Numbered from the stretch's first letter, positions 26,061 to 35,694 are shown. The stretch is DNA of 64,000 bases from Kineosporia succinea (GCF_030811555.1 NZ_JAUSQZ010000001.1:6631241-6695240), one strand, 5' to 3'. Numbers and translations are program-made. The notes: generated by a model from the sequence alone, not told the origin.

Positions 26061-27293
26061 GAACAACAGCGTCTGGCCGTGGACCTGGTCGCCCAGCCGA
26101 AGGCCACCGGAGCGGAACTGGTCGGTCCGGAGGGCCTGCTGGCCCAGCTGACCAAGCGGGTTCTGGAGGTCGCGCTCGAGGCCGAGATGAGCGAGCGCTT
26201 CGGCTACGAGGCCCATGACCCCGGGGGCCGTAGTGGCCGTAACTCGCGCAATGGCCGGCGGGCCAAGACGGTCCTGACCGGTGTCGGGCCGGTCGAGATC
26301 AACGTCCCCGGACCGGGCTGCCTCGTTCGAGCCGGTGGTCGTGAAGAAGCGTCAGCGGCGTCTGGACTCGATCGGCCAGATCGTGTCGTCCCTCATGGCA
26401 AAAGGTTTGACCACCGGTGGAGGTCTCGGCGCACTTCGCCGAGATCTACGGCGCCAGTGCCGGCAAGGACCAGGTGTCGCGGATCACTGACGCGGTGATC
26501 GCTGAGATGGTCGAATGGCAGAACCAGCCCCTGGACCGCGTCTATCCGGTGGTCTTTGTCGATGCCCTGATGGTCAAGATCCGGGACGGAAAGGTCATCA
26601 ACAGGCCGATTTACGTTGCGATTGGTGTCACGGTCAAGGGGGAACGCGACATCCTGGGGCTCTGGGCCGGAGAGGACTCCCAGGCCGGCGAAGGAGCGAA
26701 GTTCTGGCAGCAGGTCCTGACCGAGATCAGGAACCGGGGAGTCGAGGACATCCTCATGCTCGTGTGTGACGGACTGAAAGGATTGCCCGCATCCGTCAGC
26801 AACGTCTGGCCGAACACGATCGTCCAGACCTGCGTCGTTCATCTGCTGCGCAACAGTTTTCGTTACGCGCCCCGTCAGGTCTGGGACAAGTCGCCAAGGA
26901 CCTGCGGCCCATTTACAGCGCCGCGACCGAGGCGGCGGCCGAGCGACTGGAGGACTTCGACGAGGCCTGGGGCCACCGCTACCCGGCCATCACCCGGCTC
27001 TGGCGCTCAGTGTGGGCCGAGTTCGTTCCGTTCCTGCAGTTCGACGTCGAGATCCGCAGGATCATCTGCACGATCAACGCGATCGAGTCGCTGAACTCCC
27101 GCTACCGGCGCGCGGTGAACGCCCGTGGGCATTTCCCGACCGAGCAGGCTGCGATGAAGTGCTGTACTTGGTGACTCGTTCCTTGGACCCGACCGGCCGG
27201 GGTAGGGCAAAGTGGGTCGTCAGGTGGAAGCCCGCCCTCGACGCCTTCGCGAACATCTTTGAAGGCCGCCTCACCCCGGCCAGCGCCAACTAA
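26061..27293 (+). pseudogene. IS256-family transposase, broken by several frameshifts
   Basis: The pieces line up in order with an IS256-type (mutator) transposase but sit in different frames. They are GLLAQLTKRVLEVALEAEMSERFGYEAHDP through VGPVEINVPG, then FEPVVVKKRQRRLDSIG and ISRITDAVIAEMVEWQNQPL...VVFVDALMVKIRDG (the first catalytic Asp). DILMLVCDGLKGLP (second Asp), KDLRPIYSAATEAAAERLEDF, IICTINAIESLNSRYRRAVNARGHFP (catalytic Glu) and a final KPALDAFANIFEGRL follow. At least four frame changes occur, near 26330, 26410, 26890 and 27165. The catalytic residues survive but no full protein can be made. An ISL3-family element lies just past its 3' end. Confidence 0.9.
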
Positions 27294-27324
27294 TCAACGC
27301 TGGGTCGCGATCCACCGTTACTCG

Positions 27325-29006
27325 GGCTCTGGCGCAAACGCGGTGGTCGATTTCAGGTGAATTGCGTTCTATGTGATCTTGACCTGTGGGCGGTGTTGAT
27401 CTTGGGCGTGTGCTGTTTCCAGAGCTGGCGGTTGGGGTTGAAGGTGTTCTTGAGGACGGCGATGGGTTACGGATCCAGCTGGTCTCCGCGGCCGCGGAGG
27501 CGTTCTGCCCCTCGTGCAGCGCTCTGTCGCGCGGGACGCATGGCTGGTGCCGCCGCCGGCTGAAAGATGTCGCCATATTGGGTAGAAGCGACTTGCTGGA
27601 GCTACGTTTTTGCAGGTTCGTCTGCATCGAGAACGACTGCTCGCGCAGGACGTTCCGGGAACAGATCCCGGGTCTGGCTCGCCGCTGGGCTCGACGGACC
27701 GAGCGGGTCACGTCCATGATCGCCGGGTTCGGTTTCCTGGCCGCCAGACGTGCGGGTTCCCGGCTGCTGGAATCAGCGGGGATCAGGATCTCACGCGATA
27801 CCGTGCTGCGAGTCGTTATGAGCCTGGCGCTGCCGTTCGAGCAGGCCCAGGCTGTTGGGGAGCCGGTCCCGGCCGTGCTCGGCGTCGATGACGTCGCGAT
27901 CCGCAAGGGCCACAGCTACGCCACGATCATCATCGACGCCACCACCCATCGTCCCTTGGATCTTCTACCTGACCGGCTCTCCGAGCCCCTGGCCACCTGG
28001 CTCCGGGCCCACCCTGGGGTTGCGATTGCCTGCCGCGGCGGATCGAACGCCTGCGCTGAGGCCATCCGGGACGATGCACCTGAGGCAGTCCAGGTGAACG
28101 ATCGCTGGCACCTGTGGCGCGGGCTGGGTGAAGCGGTCGAGAAGGTCGTGACCGCGCACGCCGCATGCTGGCGGTCCGCCGCAGGGCAGACGCTGAAAGC
28201 GCCTCCGAAGAATAAGGTCTGCGCTGCCACTGTGTTGGCGGAACGGACGGCCGAGCGGCACCGGATGGCTCATGACCTTCTCGCGCAGGGCCTGAGCATG
28301 ATGGAATGCCGGCGAAGACTTGGCTGGGGCCTGAACACGGTGAACAGGTATGCCCGGGCGGCCACGGCCCAGGAACTGCAGAAGCCACCGCGCTACCGGG
28401 CCACCCTCGTCGATCCCTATCGTGATCACCTACGCCGGCGCCTGATCGAGGAGCCGACGGTTGCTCTCACGCATCTGCTGGCCGAAATCCGCGAGCAGCG
28501 ATACCCCGGCAGCGCGAACCTTCTGTTTCGCTACATCAATCAGGGCAGGCTGGATCTGGAGCACCCACCGGCCAGACCCCGCAAGGTCACCTCCTGGATG
28601 ATGACCGATCCCACCAACCTCGGCGCACACGACGCGCTTCGCCTGAAGGAAGTTCTGGACCTCTGTCCCGATCTGAACCAATCAGCCTTTCTGATAGCCC
28701 AGTTCGCGCACATGATGATGAACCGAACCAGCGAGAAGCTCACGGCCTGGATGGATGCGGCTGAAGCTCTCGGGCAGTCCGCCCTGAAAAGTTTCGTCAC
28801 CGGGCTGCGTCAGGACCAGGGCGCGGTTACCGCCGCTCTGAGCCTGGAGCACAGTAACGGCCCGACCGAGGGCACGAACACGAAGATCAAGCTTCTGAAA
28901 CGTCAAATTTATGGCAGGGCGGGCTTTCCGCTGCTCCGCCAACGCATCCTACTGAACTGAGGTGCCCTTCACCGTCCCCGGGCACCACCGTTTGTGCGCC
29001 AGAGCC
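27325..29006 (+). mobile_element. ISL3-family insertion sequence, apparently complete
   Basis: About 1.68 kb bounded by inverted repeats. The left end reads GGCTCTGGCGCAAACGCGGT and the right end, on the other strand, GGCTCTGGCGCACAAACGGT. The flanking octamers are GTTACTCG and GGTACTCG, an 8-bp target duplication with one mismatch, the size expected for ISL3. It contains one transposase gene and has inserted in the 3' flank of the broken IS256-family element. Confidence 0.88.
27386..28960 (+). CDS. ISL3-family transposase
   Basis: A 524-residue transposase. The N-terminal zinc-binding segment has paired Cys (AFCPSCSALSRGTHGWCRRRL and RFVCIENDCSRRTF, residues about 40-95). The DDE core begins AVLGVDDVAIRKGHSYATIIIDATTHRPLDLL (first Asp about 162) and continues through NDRWHLWRGL (second Asp) to the LSLEHSNGPTEGTNTKIKLLKRQIYGRAGFPLLRQRIL end with the catalytic Glu. 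The reading frame is intact, so the element may still be active. The start codon at 27386 is probably the GTG preceding GGVDLGRVLF. Confidence 0.93.
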   Translation: MGGVDLGRVLFPELAVGVEGVLEDGDGLRIQLVSAAAEAFCPSCSALSRGTHGWCRRRLKDVAILGRSDLLELRFCRFVCIENDCSRRTFREQIPGLARRWARRTERVTSMIAGFGFLAARRAGSRLLESAGIRISRDTVLRVVMSLALPFEQAQAVGEPVPAVLGVDDVAIRKGHSYATIIIDATTHRPLDLLPDRLSEPLATWLRAHPGVAIACRGGSNACAEAIRDDAPEAVQVNDRWHLWRGLGEAVEKVVTAHAACWRSAAGQTLKAPPKNKVCAATVLAERTAERHRMAHDLLAQGLSMMECRRRLGWGLNTVNRYARAATAQELQKPPRYRATLVDPYRDHLRRRLIEEPTVALTHLLAEIREQRYPGSANLLFRYINQGRLDLEHPPARPRKVTSWMMTDPTNLGAHDALRLKEVLDLCPDLNQSAFLIAQFAHMMMNRTSEKLTAWMDAAEALGQSALKSFVTGLRQDQGAVTAALSLEHSNGPTEGTNTKIKLLKRQIYGRAGFPLLRQRILLN

Positions 29007-29156
29007 GGTACTCGGACAGTCCCCACGAGATCTCATAATCACCATCATCTGATCATGCAAACCGCACCGTATCGTTACAAGACTTAGGAATTTGGACCAG
29101 ACGCACATCACCGGCATGTCCGCAGTCAGCTACCGAAAGGGGCTCCTGATGCCTGG

Positions 29157-32100
29157 TCACGGGAGGTACCGGGTCAGGGTCTCGCCCACGACACGTGAAC
29201 TCAGGTAGCGATTCACTGCGTGGTGCGAGTTGCCGTTGTCCACGGTGAACTCGTCGATACCGAACCAGATGCTGCGCAGGTCGGATCCGCCGCTGGTGAC
29301 CGGGTCGGCGGGGTCGCGCACGTTGACCCAGCGTCCGACGTTTGGCGGTATGCCCTCGGCAATTCCGAATGTGGGTTCGGGCAGCTTTTCACGCACAAGG
29401 GGGTGGCCGAGGATCGACCCTGTGGTCAGGAGCAGCCCGATGTGGCGGTGCGGGTGCTGGCGGAGGTACTCAAGGGCCAGGACTGATCCGAGTCCGTGGC
29501 CGATGAGGATCTCGGGCCCGTACGAGAGCGACTGGGCGAGGTGAGCGTCGGTCTCGCGCTTGATCAGGCTGTCGCTGAGATACCAGCCGACCTGATCGAG
29601 AGTTGTTGTGGTCAGTGAGTTCCGGCGCTGGTCCTTACTTCGCTGCAGTCGATCGTAGGTCACCAGCCGAATCCGTGGTGGACGGTTGCTGGCGCCGGCC
29701 CGGACCAAACCGTCGGCCGTGGCCTGCTCCAGGTCTGCACGTAGGACCGCCGCGCCTGTCTGGTCGTGATCGGCGCCCGGCAGGATCGTGATCGGGGGCA
29801 ACGCCTCGCGGAGTGCCTTGATGTCCGCCTCGGTCCCGCCCGGCACGGTGCCCCAGGCCGGAAGCCGCAGCCCGTTGCGGGCGGTGACGAAGTACCTGAC
29901 GAACGCGTCCCTCTCCAGGTTACCCAGCCGTGCGTGCACGTTCTCGTCGATCAGGAGGACCAGAGAGGCTGAGCTGGACAACTGCGAGATCAGGCGGGCC
30001 TGAGGTGAGTCCGCCAGTCGTCGGGCCCGGCTGAACGCGGGACCCCCCAGTCTGGCGTCGGTCCTGTTTTCCCAGACCTCGCCCATGGTGATGGCCAGGC
30101 GGCCTGGGGGTAGGACGCTACCTTCTGGCTGCTGTCGCAGTTTGCGGGCGTAGTTCCGTGCCCAGGACAAGATCAGGCCCGGCGCCATGACGTGCTGAGG
30201 CCAGATCGCCACGTACCAGTCATCCAGTAGCAACGTCTCGCGTTTTGCTGGTGGGAGGCCCGTTTCGGAGGAGGCCGCAAGCAGCCAGCCACGGAGATCC
30301 TGGCCCGCCCGGGAACGCTCGGCCGGATTCAGGCCAGGCGTGGGCCCAGACGTGGTGAAGGCGACCAGCTGCTCGGGCACTTCACTGATGCCGGAGCCGA
30401 CCTCGTCGTGATGACGGGGGTCATCCCCGACCGGCTGATGGTCGATGTATCCGGCATCCAGACCAATCAGGAAGTCCTGATCAGCGGGATCCACGACGCG
30501 GGCGTAGTCGGCTAGGAACAAGACGAGTCCCCGGGCGCGAGCGAGATCTGCTCGCGTCACCGCGAGGACCGCACGCACCAACCTTCGGGCCAGGGGCAGG
30601 TCGTCGAGGTACGGCGAGGTCTCGGACGCGGTGAGCAGATCCGTCAAATAGGCGACGGTCACAGTGTCCGATTCCACCTGCTCGTCGACGTCCAGGACAA
30701 CGGCGCCCAGGCGCTGCAATCTGCTGGCCGCGGGGTGGCTGGAACGGGAAACGGCTACGACATGGGTGCCCGGTACCCGACTCAACAGTGCGAGGGTCTC
30801 CACCGTTTCCTGAAAGCCGTGAGTGAGCATGTCGTCCAGTGCGTCCACGACAATGCGGGTCTTCCCTGTCGCGTGGCCACGCTGGGCCAGAGCTACTTCG
30901 ATGGCCCCTGGATCATCATGACCGGACTCCAGGCCCAGCGCCTGCCCGATGCGATGCAGCACTCCATCGCTGTCCAGTCCGTTGGCATAGACGGCGATAT
31001 CGGCCCACCCGATCGGCGGGCGCAACGATCGAGGAATCTCACGCAACGAGGCCCGGTGCTGGTCGGCGAACTCGCGGTCGCCGAAGGCCACCAGGTAGTC
31101 GATCAGCACGGACTTCCCGCTCCAGGCGCTGCCGGTGAGCAGGATCAGGTCTGCGACGGGTGGCTCCCTGAGCAGGTCCTGGATGATCCGGGAGCGGGCG
31201 ATCACGCGCCATGGCTGCTCCGATGTGCGATCTCCGGGAGCCCAGTGCTCGAGCAGCCCTTGCCTCGGCGGGAGCGGGCCATGGCTGGGATTGGGCAGAC
31301 ATGGATGCGGCGCGAGAAGGTCCCCCACGGCGTGGACGTCCCACTCGTCGTGCCCCAGGCTCCGTTCCAGCGCATCATTCAGATCGCGGACGGAAAAGTA
31401 GGGTTTCGCGGGATCGTACTGCTCGAGCTGCCTCCGCAGCGGCGAGATAAACCCTTGACGGTTCGGCGATTCCCGAACGGCCCCGGTCGCGGTCACCACG
31501 ATCCATCCGGGCGGAAGACCCAACACACTCGGATCCCTCAGTACCGTGCCGGCCCGCTCGGTGTCGAGCAGCAGCAACAGTCGCCCGACCCGGCTCTCCC
31601 GGAGCAGCTGAATGAGATCAGCCAGCTGGATGCCAGGCCTGCCTTGGGCATCCAGCAGGACCGGGCCGTGGGTGCCTTGTCGGGTCGAGACGGCCAGATG
31701 GATCACGACCGCGTCCGCGGATGTCCAGGCCCGGCTGGCATCGCTGAGAAATGTGAGTAGTTCGGACACATCGTTGGCCGTGTTCCGACTGAAAGTCCGG
31801 AATGCTCGCGTGCCGAGCACACCGGGGGTTGCCAGCCACGACTCCAGCTCGGCACTTTCCACTGCAGCCATGGCTTGCAGGGCAACGTTTTTCAGCGTGA
31901 TAGAGATGACTTGCCGCGGACGGTGCCGGGGTTGACGGCCTGCATCGACACTGACCACGTAGCGCCGCCCGGCCAGGGTGCGCAGCCGCACCTCACGTCC
32001 GAGGCGCGGCAAGGCGACGCTGGTTCCGGGGGAAGCCTCGACGACTTGGCTGGCGTCCCCCCAGCGCACCTCGAGTACCGGAGGGTCGGTGTCCGGCAGC

Positions 32101-32777
32101 TCTATTCGCTGTTCCATCGGGTCGGAAGGTGACGGTGAATCGAAGGTGAGCCCTGCATCATCCATCGAGATCTTCAGGCTCAGTTGTGACGCGGCGGCGC
32201 TGAACGTGGCAGCGCCCAGCCCAAAGGTGCGGCTTCCGATCAGGCCGGGCGGAATGCGGCGTTCCAGAACGATGGTCGCGAGCCGGAGAGTCTCTTGGGC
32301 TGCGTCGGTGGCCAGTGCCCTGGCCGGCAGCCGCCGTGCTGCCTGCCGGAACCAGCGCAGCAGGTCAGGCCCATCGGGCCCAGTCACGCTGGCCAGGACG
32401 GTAGCCATAGCGTCACCGACTGCGCGCGTGTCACCCGTGATCGCAGCCCAGATCACCTTTTCTTCAAGGCGGATCAGAGCGGAGTGCTCTTGGTGTAGGT
32501 CCAGCACGATCGAGCGTGCGGCCGGGGCTTGAGGGTGATCGGTCAGCTGGGCTCTGAGCTGTTCACTCACCTCGGGGCGCAACGTAATGCCGGAGGTCGA
32601 CGCCGAGGCCACCAGCGGCCCGAACCATAATTCTGACTCCGCACCCGCGTCCAACTTCGGTAGCAACCGTAGCCGCACTCTTCGCAGCAGTGCCGGCTCG
32701 ACGATCGTGGCCACCGAGACCAGCCGGGCCAGATCGAGGATCGGTTCCGGGACCTCGTCCAATTCAGGATCAGCCAT
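29157..32777 (-). CDS. VMAP-like multi-domain STAND ATPase with degenerate effector domains
   Basis: A 1206-residue protein, last gene of a four-gene unit. Residues 30-80 (RLRLLPKLDAGAESELWFGPLV...LRAQL) resemble the conserved segment of vWA-MoxR-associated proteins. Residues 305-430 look caspase-like, but the His-Gly site reads VVIHLAVST and the Cys site LLLLDTERAG, so both catalytic residues seem lost. A P-loop (GSAWSGKS, 549-556) and Walker B (RIVVDALDD, 641-649) form a NACHT-like ATPase. Residues 891-975 resemble a class III cyclase fold. The C-terminus is alpha/beta-hydrolase-like: GHGLGS (1093-1098) lacks the nucleophile Ser, while Asp and SHHAVNRYL remain. I start it at the ATG at 32777, which overlaps the vWA-like gene by 8 bp. 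It is probably a signalling hub in cell defence. Confidence 0.75.
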   Translation of the reverse strand: MADPELDEVPEPILDLARLVSVATIVEPALLRRVRLRLLPKLDAGAESELWFGPLVASASTSGITLRPEVSEQLRAQLTDHPQAPAARSIVLDLHQEHSALIRLEEKVIWAAITGDTRAVGDAMATVLASVTGPDGPDLLRWFRQAARRLPARALATDAAQETLRLATIVLERRIPPGLIGSRTFGLGAATFSAAASQLSLKISMDDAGLTFDSPSPSDPMEQRIELPDTDPPVLEVRWGDASQVVEASPGTSVALPRLGREVRLRTLAGRRYVVSVDAGRQPRHRPRQVISITLKNVALQAMAAVESAELESWLATPGVLGTRAFRTFSRNTANDVSELLTFLSDASRAWTSADAVVIHLAVSTRQGTHGPVLLDAQGRPGIQLADLIQLLRESRVGRLLLLLDTERAGTVLRDPSVLGLPPGWIVVTATGAVRESPNRQGFISPLRRQLEQYDPAKPYFSVRDLNDALERSLGHDEWDVHAVGDLLAPHPCLPNPSHGPLPPRQGLLEHWAPGDRTSEQPWRVIARSRIIQDLLREPPVADLILLTGSAWSGKSVLIDYLVAFGDREFADQHRASLREIPRSLRPPIGWADIAVYANGLDSDGVLHRIGQALGLESGHDDPGAIEVALAQRGHATGKTRIVVDALDDMLTHGFQETVETLALLSRVPGTHVVAVSRSSHPAASRLQRLGAVVLDVDEQVESDTVTVAYLTDLLTASETSPYLDDLPLARRLVRAVLAVTRADLARARGLVLFLADYARVVDPADQDFLIGLDAGYIDHQPVGDDPRHHDEVGSGISEVPEQLVAFTTSGPTPGLNPAERSRAGQDLRGWLLAASSETGLPPAKRETLLLDDWYVAIWPQHVMAPGLILSWARNYARKLRQQPEGSVLPPGRLAITMGEVWENRTDARLGGPAFSRARRLADSPQARLISQLSSSASLVLLIDENVHARLGNLERDAFVRYFVTARNGLRLPAWGTVPGGTEADIKALREALPPITILPGADHDQTGAAVLRADLEQATADGLVRAGASNRPPRIRLVTYDRLQRSKDQRRNSLTTTTLDQVGWYLSDSLIKRETDAHLAQSLSYGPEILIGHGLGSVLALEYLRQHPHRHIGLLLTTGSILGHPLVREKLPEPTFGIAEGIPPNVGRWVNVRDPADPVTSGGSDLRSIWFGIDEFTVDNGNSHHAVNRYLSSRVVGETLTRYLP

Positions 32778-33597
32778 GTCGGCGAACCACCTTCGGCAAG
32801 TCGTCCCAGGCGACCGTGAGAGCAGCCCCCGGGAGTCCCATACCCCTCTGCGGGACCAGCGCGACAACCTCTGCTGGCAGGGCACGCAGCCAGCGTGCCT
32901 TGCGTCTGGTGCCGAGGCTGGTGATCACGAGAACCGGTCGCTCTCTCGGTAGCTCGAGGGGAACGGGGTCATCGTCGATCCAACGGACAGCCGTGCTGGA
33001 CATGCCAACAGTGTTCTGGATCTGCTCGAGCAGGAAGTCGACGTCGGCCAGGTACGGGATCATGGCCGGGCCGATGTCAGCGACCACTGTCACGCCCTGG
33101 CTCAGCGAGCGTTCGTGCTCGTAGGGGATGCACCGGAGTGGAGAACAGCGGGCCACGGCGCGGATCAGGCGCGGTAAGTCTGGCCGGGTACTGCGCCGCG
33201 GTCTGGCCAGGAGGGCGGTGACGGCCGGTCGGATCCGCGAGGGTGAAAGTGGTGGCTCGTAGGGCAGTTCGGGTGTTGGCTGATCGTGCGCACGCAGTAT
33301 CGTCTCGGGTACGTCGATCTGCACAGGTGCCGGATCTGAGGCGATCTCAAGCACGGTGACCGCTGAACGGTGAGGTGCTGGCCCCGTCCAAGCTGGCGGT
33401 TTCGAAGGAGCGGGTACATGCTGCACCTGTGCCGACGCGGGCGCGCTCTGCGCCGGGGCATGGTCGGATGGGGGCAGAGCCTGCGTGGCCCGGAGTCCCA
33501 GAAGGGCTGTCACGGCTTGGACACCTGCTTGGTCGTGGATGCCAAGGATGGCGGCAGCCGTCAGGGCATCGGCCATGCCGATCGGCGGGCGGCTCAT
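32770..33597 (-). CDS. vWA-like component of the MoxR-VMAP unit
   Basis: A 275-residue protein. The first 115 residues are flexible and rich in Pro, Ala and Gln. The remainder folds like a von Willebrand A domain: LSQGVTVVADIGPAMIPYLADVDFLLEQI (about 165-193), where the metal site DxSxS is reduced to DIGPAM, then RPVLVITSLG (about 220-229). This matches the degenerate vWA partners of VMAP systems. The ATG at 33597 overlaps the MoxR stop (ATGA), and its own end overlaps the STAND gene, so all are translated from one message. It is expected to bridge the MoxR ATPase and the VMAP protein. Confidence 0.65.
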   Translation of the reverse strand: MSRPPIGMADALTAAAILGIHDQAGVQAVTALLGLRATQALPPSDHAPAQSAPASAQVQHVPAPSKPPAWTGPAPHRSAVTVLEIASDPAPVQIDVPETILRAHDQPTPELPYEPPLSPSRIRPAVTALLARPRRSTRPDLPRLIRAVARCSPLRCIPYEHERSLSQGVTVVADIGPAMIPYLADVDFLLEQIQNTVGMSSTAVRWIDDDPVPLELPRERPVLVITSLGTRRKARWLRALPAEVVALVPQRGMGLPGAALTVAWDDLPKVVRRHG

Positions 33598-34472
33598 CGG
33601 TTGTCGGTCTTCACCAATGTGGTCTGCGCAATCGCCTCCCACAGGTCCGATCCGGGCTGCTGATCGAACCGGATGCAGGCCCGCACGGTATCGAGGAACT
33701 CGGCGGTGGACGGCATTCTTCGGTTGGCTGCCTCGGCCGAGTTCTGCGCAGTCGTGAGCTCTTTGGCCACGTTCAGGTACAGGTCGTCATCACGTTCCCC
33801 CAGATGCGAGCGGGCCACTTCGACCAGGAACTCCTCGTCCTGCTCCTTGATGTCCAGCACGACACAACGACGCACGAAGGCCGGCGGCATCTCACGTTCA
33901 CCGTTGCTGGTGATCACCACGAGCACCTGGTGATGCTCGGGCCTGACCCGGCCCACCGAGGCGATGGTGAGTTCCAGGTGGTCGAGCGGGATCAACAGGT
34001 CGTTGGGCAGATCCGGCTCGGCCTTGTCGATCTCGTCGAGCAGAACGACCACATCACGCTCGTTGTCGTCACGCAGCCCCGGCGGCCGTACGGCCAGCTT
34101 CCGGGCCGCAGCGCTGGAAGGGGACACGGCCCACCACAGCGCACCCGGGATCTGATAGTCAGCTTCACCACCGATTTTCCGGGACGACTGCGCGTCATTC
34201 AGCCGCCGGACCAGGTCAACGTCGACGATCAGGTCCTCCACCCGGGTGCGCGAAGTAAAGACATGGCTGATGTAGCCCCAGCCCAGGACATCGGCCACGG
34301 CCTTCGCCAGAGAAGACTTACCCGATCCCGGCAGTCCGGTCACGAGCAGCGGCCGCTTCGTCGCCAGCGCGATGTTCACGGCCAGAGCGACCTGCTTCTG
34401 ACGGAAGACGTAGCCCTGCGAGTTGGCAGCGACCACCTCCGGGGCGGGGAAAAGTGCGTTGGGGAAACTCAT
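33594..34472 (-). CDS. MoxR-like AAA+ ATPase of the VMAP unit
   Basis: A 292-residue AAA+ ATPase. Walker A is GLPGSGKSSLAKAVA (46-60), Walker B VVVLLDEIDKAEPDLPNDLL (141-160), sensor 1 VVITSNGEREMP (about 186-197) and the arginine finger PAFVRRCVVLDI (about 197-208). It is of the MoxR/McrB-like branch that remodels partner proteins with vWA domains. The ATG at 34472 has ribosome site AGGAGCGG and lies 7 bp past the TIR gene stop; an in-frame extension of 54 codons would overlap the TIR gene and looks unlike the family. It is the second of four cotranscribed genes. Confidence 0.88.
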   Translation of the reverse strand: MSFPNALFPAPEVVAANSQGYVFRQKQVALAVNIALATKRPLLVTGLPGSGKSSLAKAVADVLGWGYISHVFTSRTRVEDLIVDVDLVRRLNDAQSSRKIGGEADYQIPGALWWAVSPSSAAARKLAVRPPGLRDDNERDVVVLLDEIDKAEPDLPNDLLIPLDHLELTIASVGRVRPEHHQVLVVITSNGEREMPPAFVRRCVVLDIKEQDEEFLVEVARSHLGERDDDLYLNVAKELTTAQNSAEAANRRMPSTAEFLDTVRACIRFDQQPGSDLWEAIAQTTLVKTDNR

Positions 34473-34479
34473 GCCGCTC

Positions 34480-35694
34480 CTAAATAGAGGCCATCGCCTG
34501 AACGTAGTCGTCGTAGATCTGGTTCTCCCGCTCGGCATCGAGAGGCGGGAGGATCCGGCGGACTCCAGCCGGGGGCACACACTCCTCGTGCTGTGGGTGG
34601 TGGAGGATGAAACCCATCCGCGGGAAAAGGCCACTCAGCTCAGCGATCACGTCCGCGTCGATCGGCGGGGTGCAGACGTACAGGGGCATCCGCCGCAGGT
34701 GCTCTTCCACTTCGGTCTCCGTCATCGAGCGCCCCAGCATCTTTTCGAAGCGCAAATAGAGCGTGCCCCTCGCCTCCCGGATGATTTCCTGCCGCAGCGT
34801 CGCCAGATTCGCGTGCAGGGCCTGGAGCATGAGGACCTTGACCGGGGTATCAGGCAGGTAGGCACAGTCGAGGTACAGACGAACGGTAAACGAGGCCTTC
34901 CCGGTCTGCAGAAGACTATGCCCCGACCCCTCGGGCAGACCGGCAAGAAGGGTTGCCGCACTGTGAGGTTCGATCGGTAGCGATTTGAGCCGCTCAAGGA
35001 TCGGCTCGGCGTACTGGCTGTCGAAGGAGGGCCCGAAGGGACGTAGCATGTCGCGCGCCCTGACCAGGTCAGGGGCTCGAATCATGGCGCGGGCCAAGAC
35101 CAGCGCAGCCCGTACATGATCGGCCTGATTGCCATAGGGCACCTCGTCCCCGAGTCGTTCGGCCAGTGCGCGCAACGCCTGCGGAGGCGCCTGCTCCAGG
35201 TGCCTGGAGATCTGATCGGCCAGCATCTCGATAGGGCTGTGTCCCGGCCCCCGAGCAGCGGCCTCCTCGAAGGCCTTGACGACCGTCACGGCCAGGTCGT
35301 CGAAGGTCGCCGGAACCATCTGCTTGTGCAGCAGCGGGACAGGCGCCCAGTCAGGGTCGCCGAGTCGTCGCTGAACCACTTCGGCCGGGGCCAGCCGGAC
35401 CGGGACCGTCAGAAAGTCTTTGTCACGGCAGCGCGCGAGCAGCAGGAACGTCGACTCGGCCAGAACCCATTTCGAGTCCAGGGCCGGTTCGTCGAGCAGA
35501 ATTGCCGCGCCGTCGCAGGCGTGCAGCAGATCGACGATCCTCGCCCGCCAGTCGTCGCCGCCGCTGATCTGTCCCCCGTCCCAGAGGACCTTCATCTTGC
35601 CGTCGGACTGGGTCTCGATGTCCTGGGCGATCCGCGCGAGCCGCGTCCGGTCCGGCTGGGCCGTGCTGTGACTCAGGAACAGGCGGAACCGCAT
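34480..35694 (-). CDS. TIR-domain protein, first gene of the MoxR-vWA-VMAP unit
   Basis: A 404-residue protein beginning with a TIR domain (RFRLFLSHSTAQPD..., residues 1-130). The candidate catalytic Glu is in DSKWVLAESTFLLLA (E80), as in NAD-cleaving TIR domains. The rest (about 140-404) is largely helical with no recognised fold; PLYVCTPPIDADVIAELSGLF lies near its end. The ATG at 35694 is preceded by an excellent ribosome site (AAGGAGG). Acting with the downstream ATPases, it may deplete NAD+ when the hub senses infection; this is inference from families. Confidence 0.82.
   Translation of the reverse strand: MRFRLFLSHSTAQPDRTRLARIAQDIETQSDGKMKVLWDGGQISGGDDWRARIVDLLHACDGAAILLDEPALDSKWVLAESTFLLLARCRDKDFLTVPVRLAPAEVVQRRLGDPDWAPVPLLHKQMVPATFDDLAVTVVKAFEEAAARGPGHSPIEMLADQISRHLEQAPPQALRALAERLGDEVPYGNQADHVRAALVLARAMIRAPDLVRARDMLRPFGPSFDSQYAEPILERLKSLPIEPHSAATLLAGLPEGSGHSLLQTGKASFTVRLYLDCAYLPDTPVKVLMLQALHANLATLRQEIIREARGTLYLRFEKMLGRSMTETEVEEHLRRMPLYVCTPPIDADVIAELSGLFPRMGFILHHPQHEECVPPAGVRRILPPLDAERENQIYDDYVQAMASI

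Noticed and set aside
26061-27293. Programmed frameshifting to express the IS256 transposase
   Set aside because: IS256 elements encode a single frame, and there are four or more shifts without slippery sites, so it is a broken gene.
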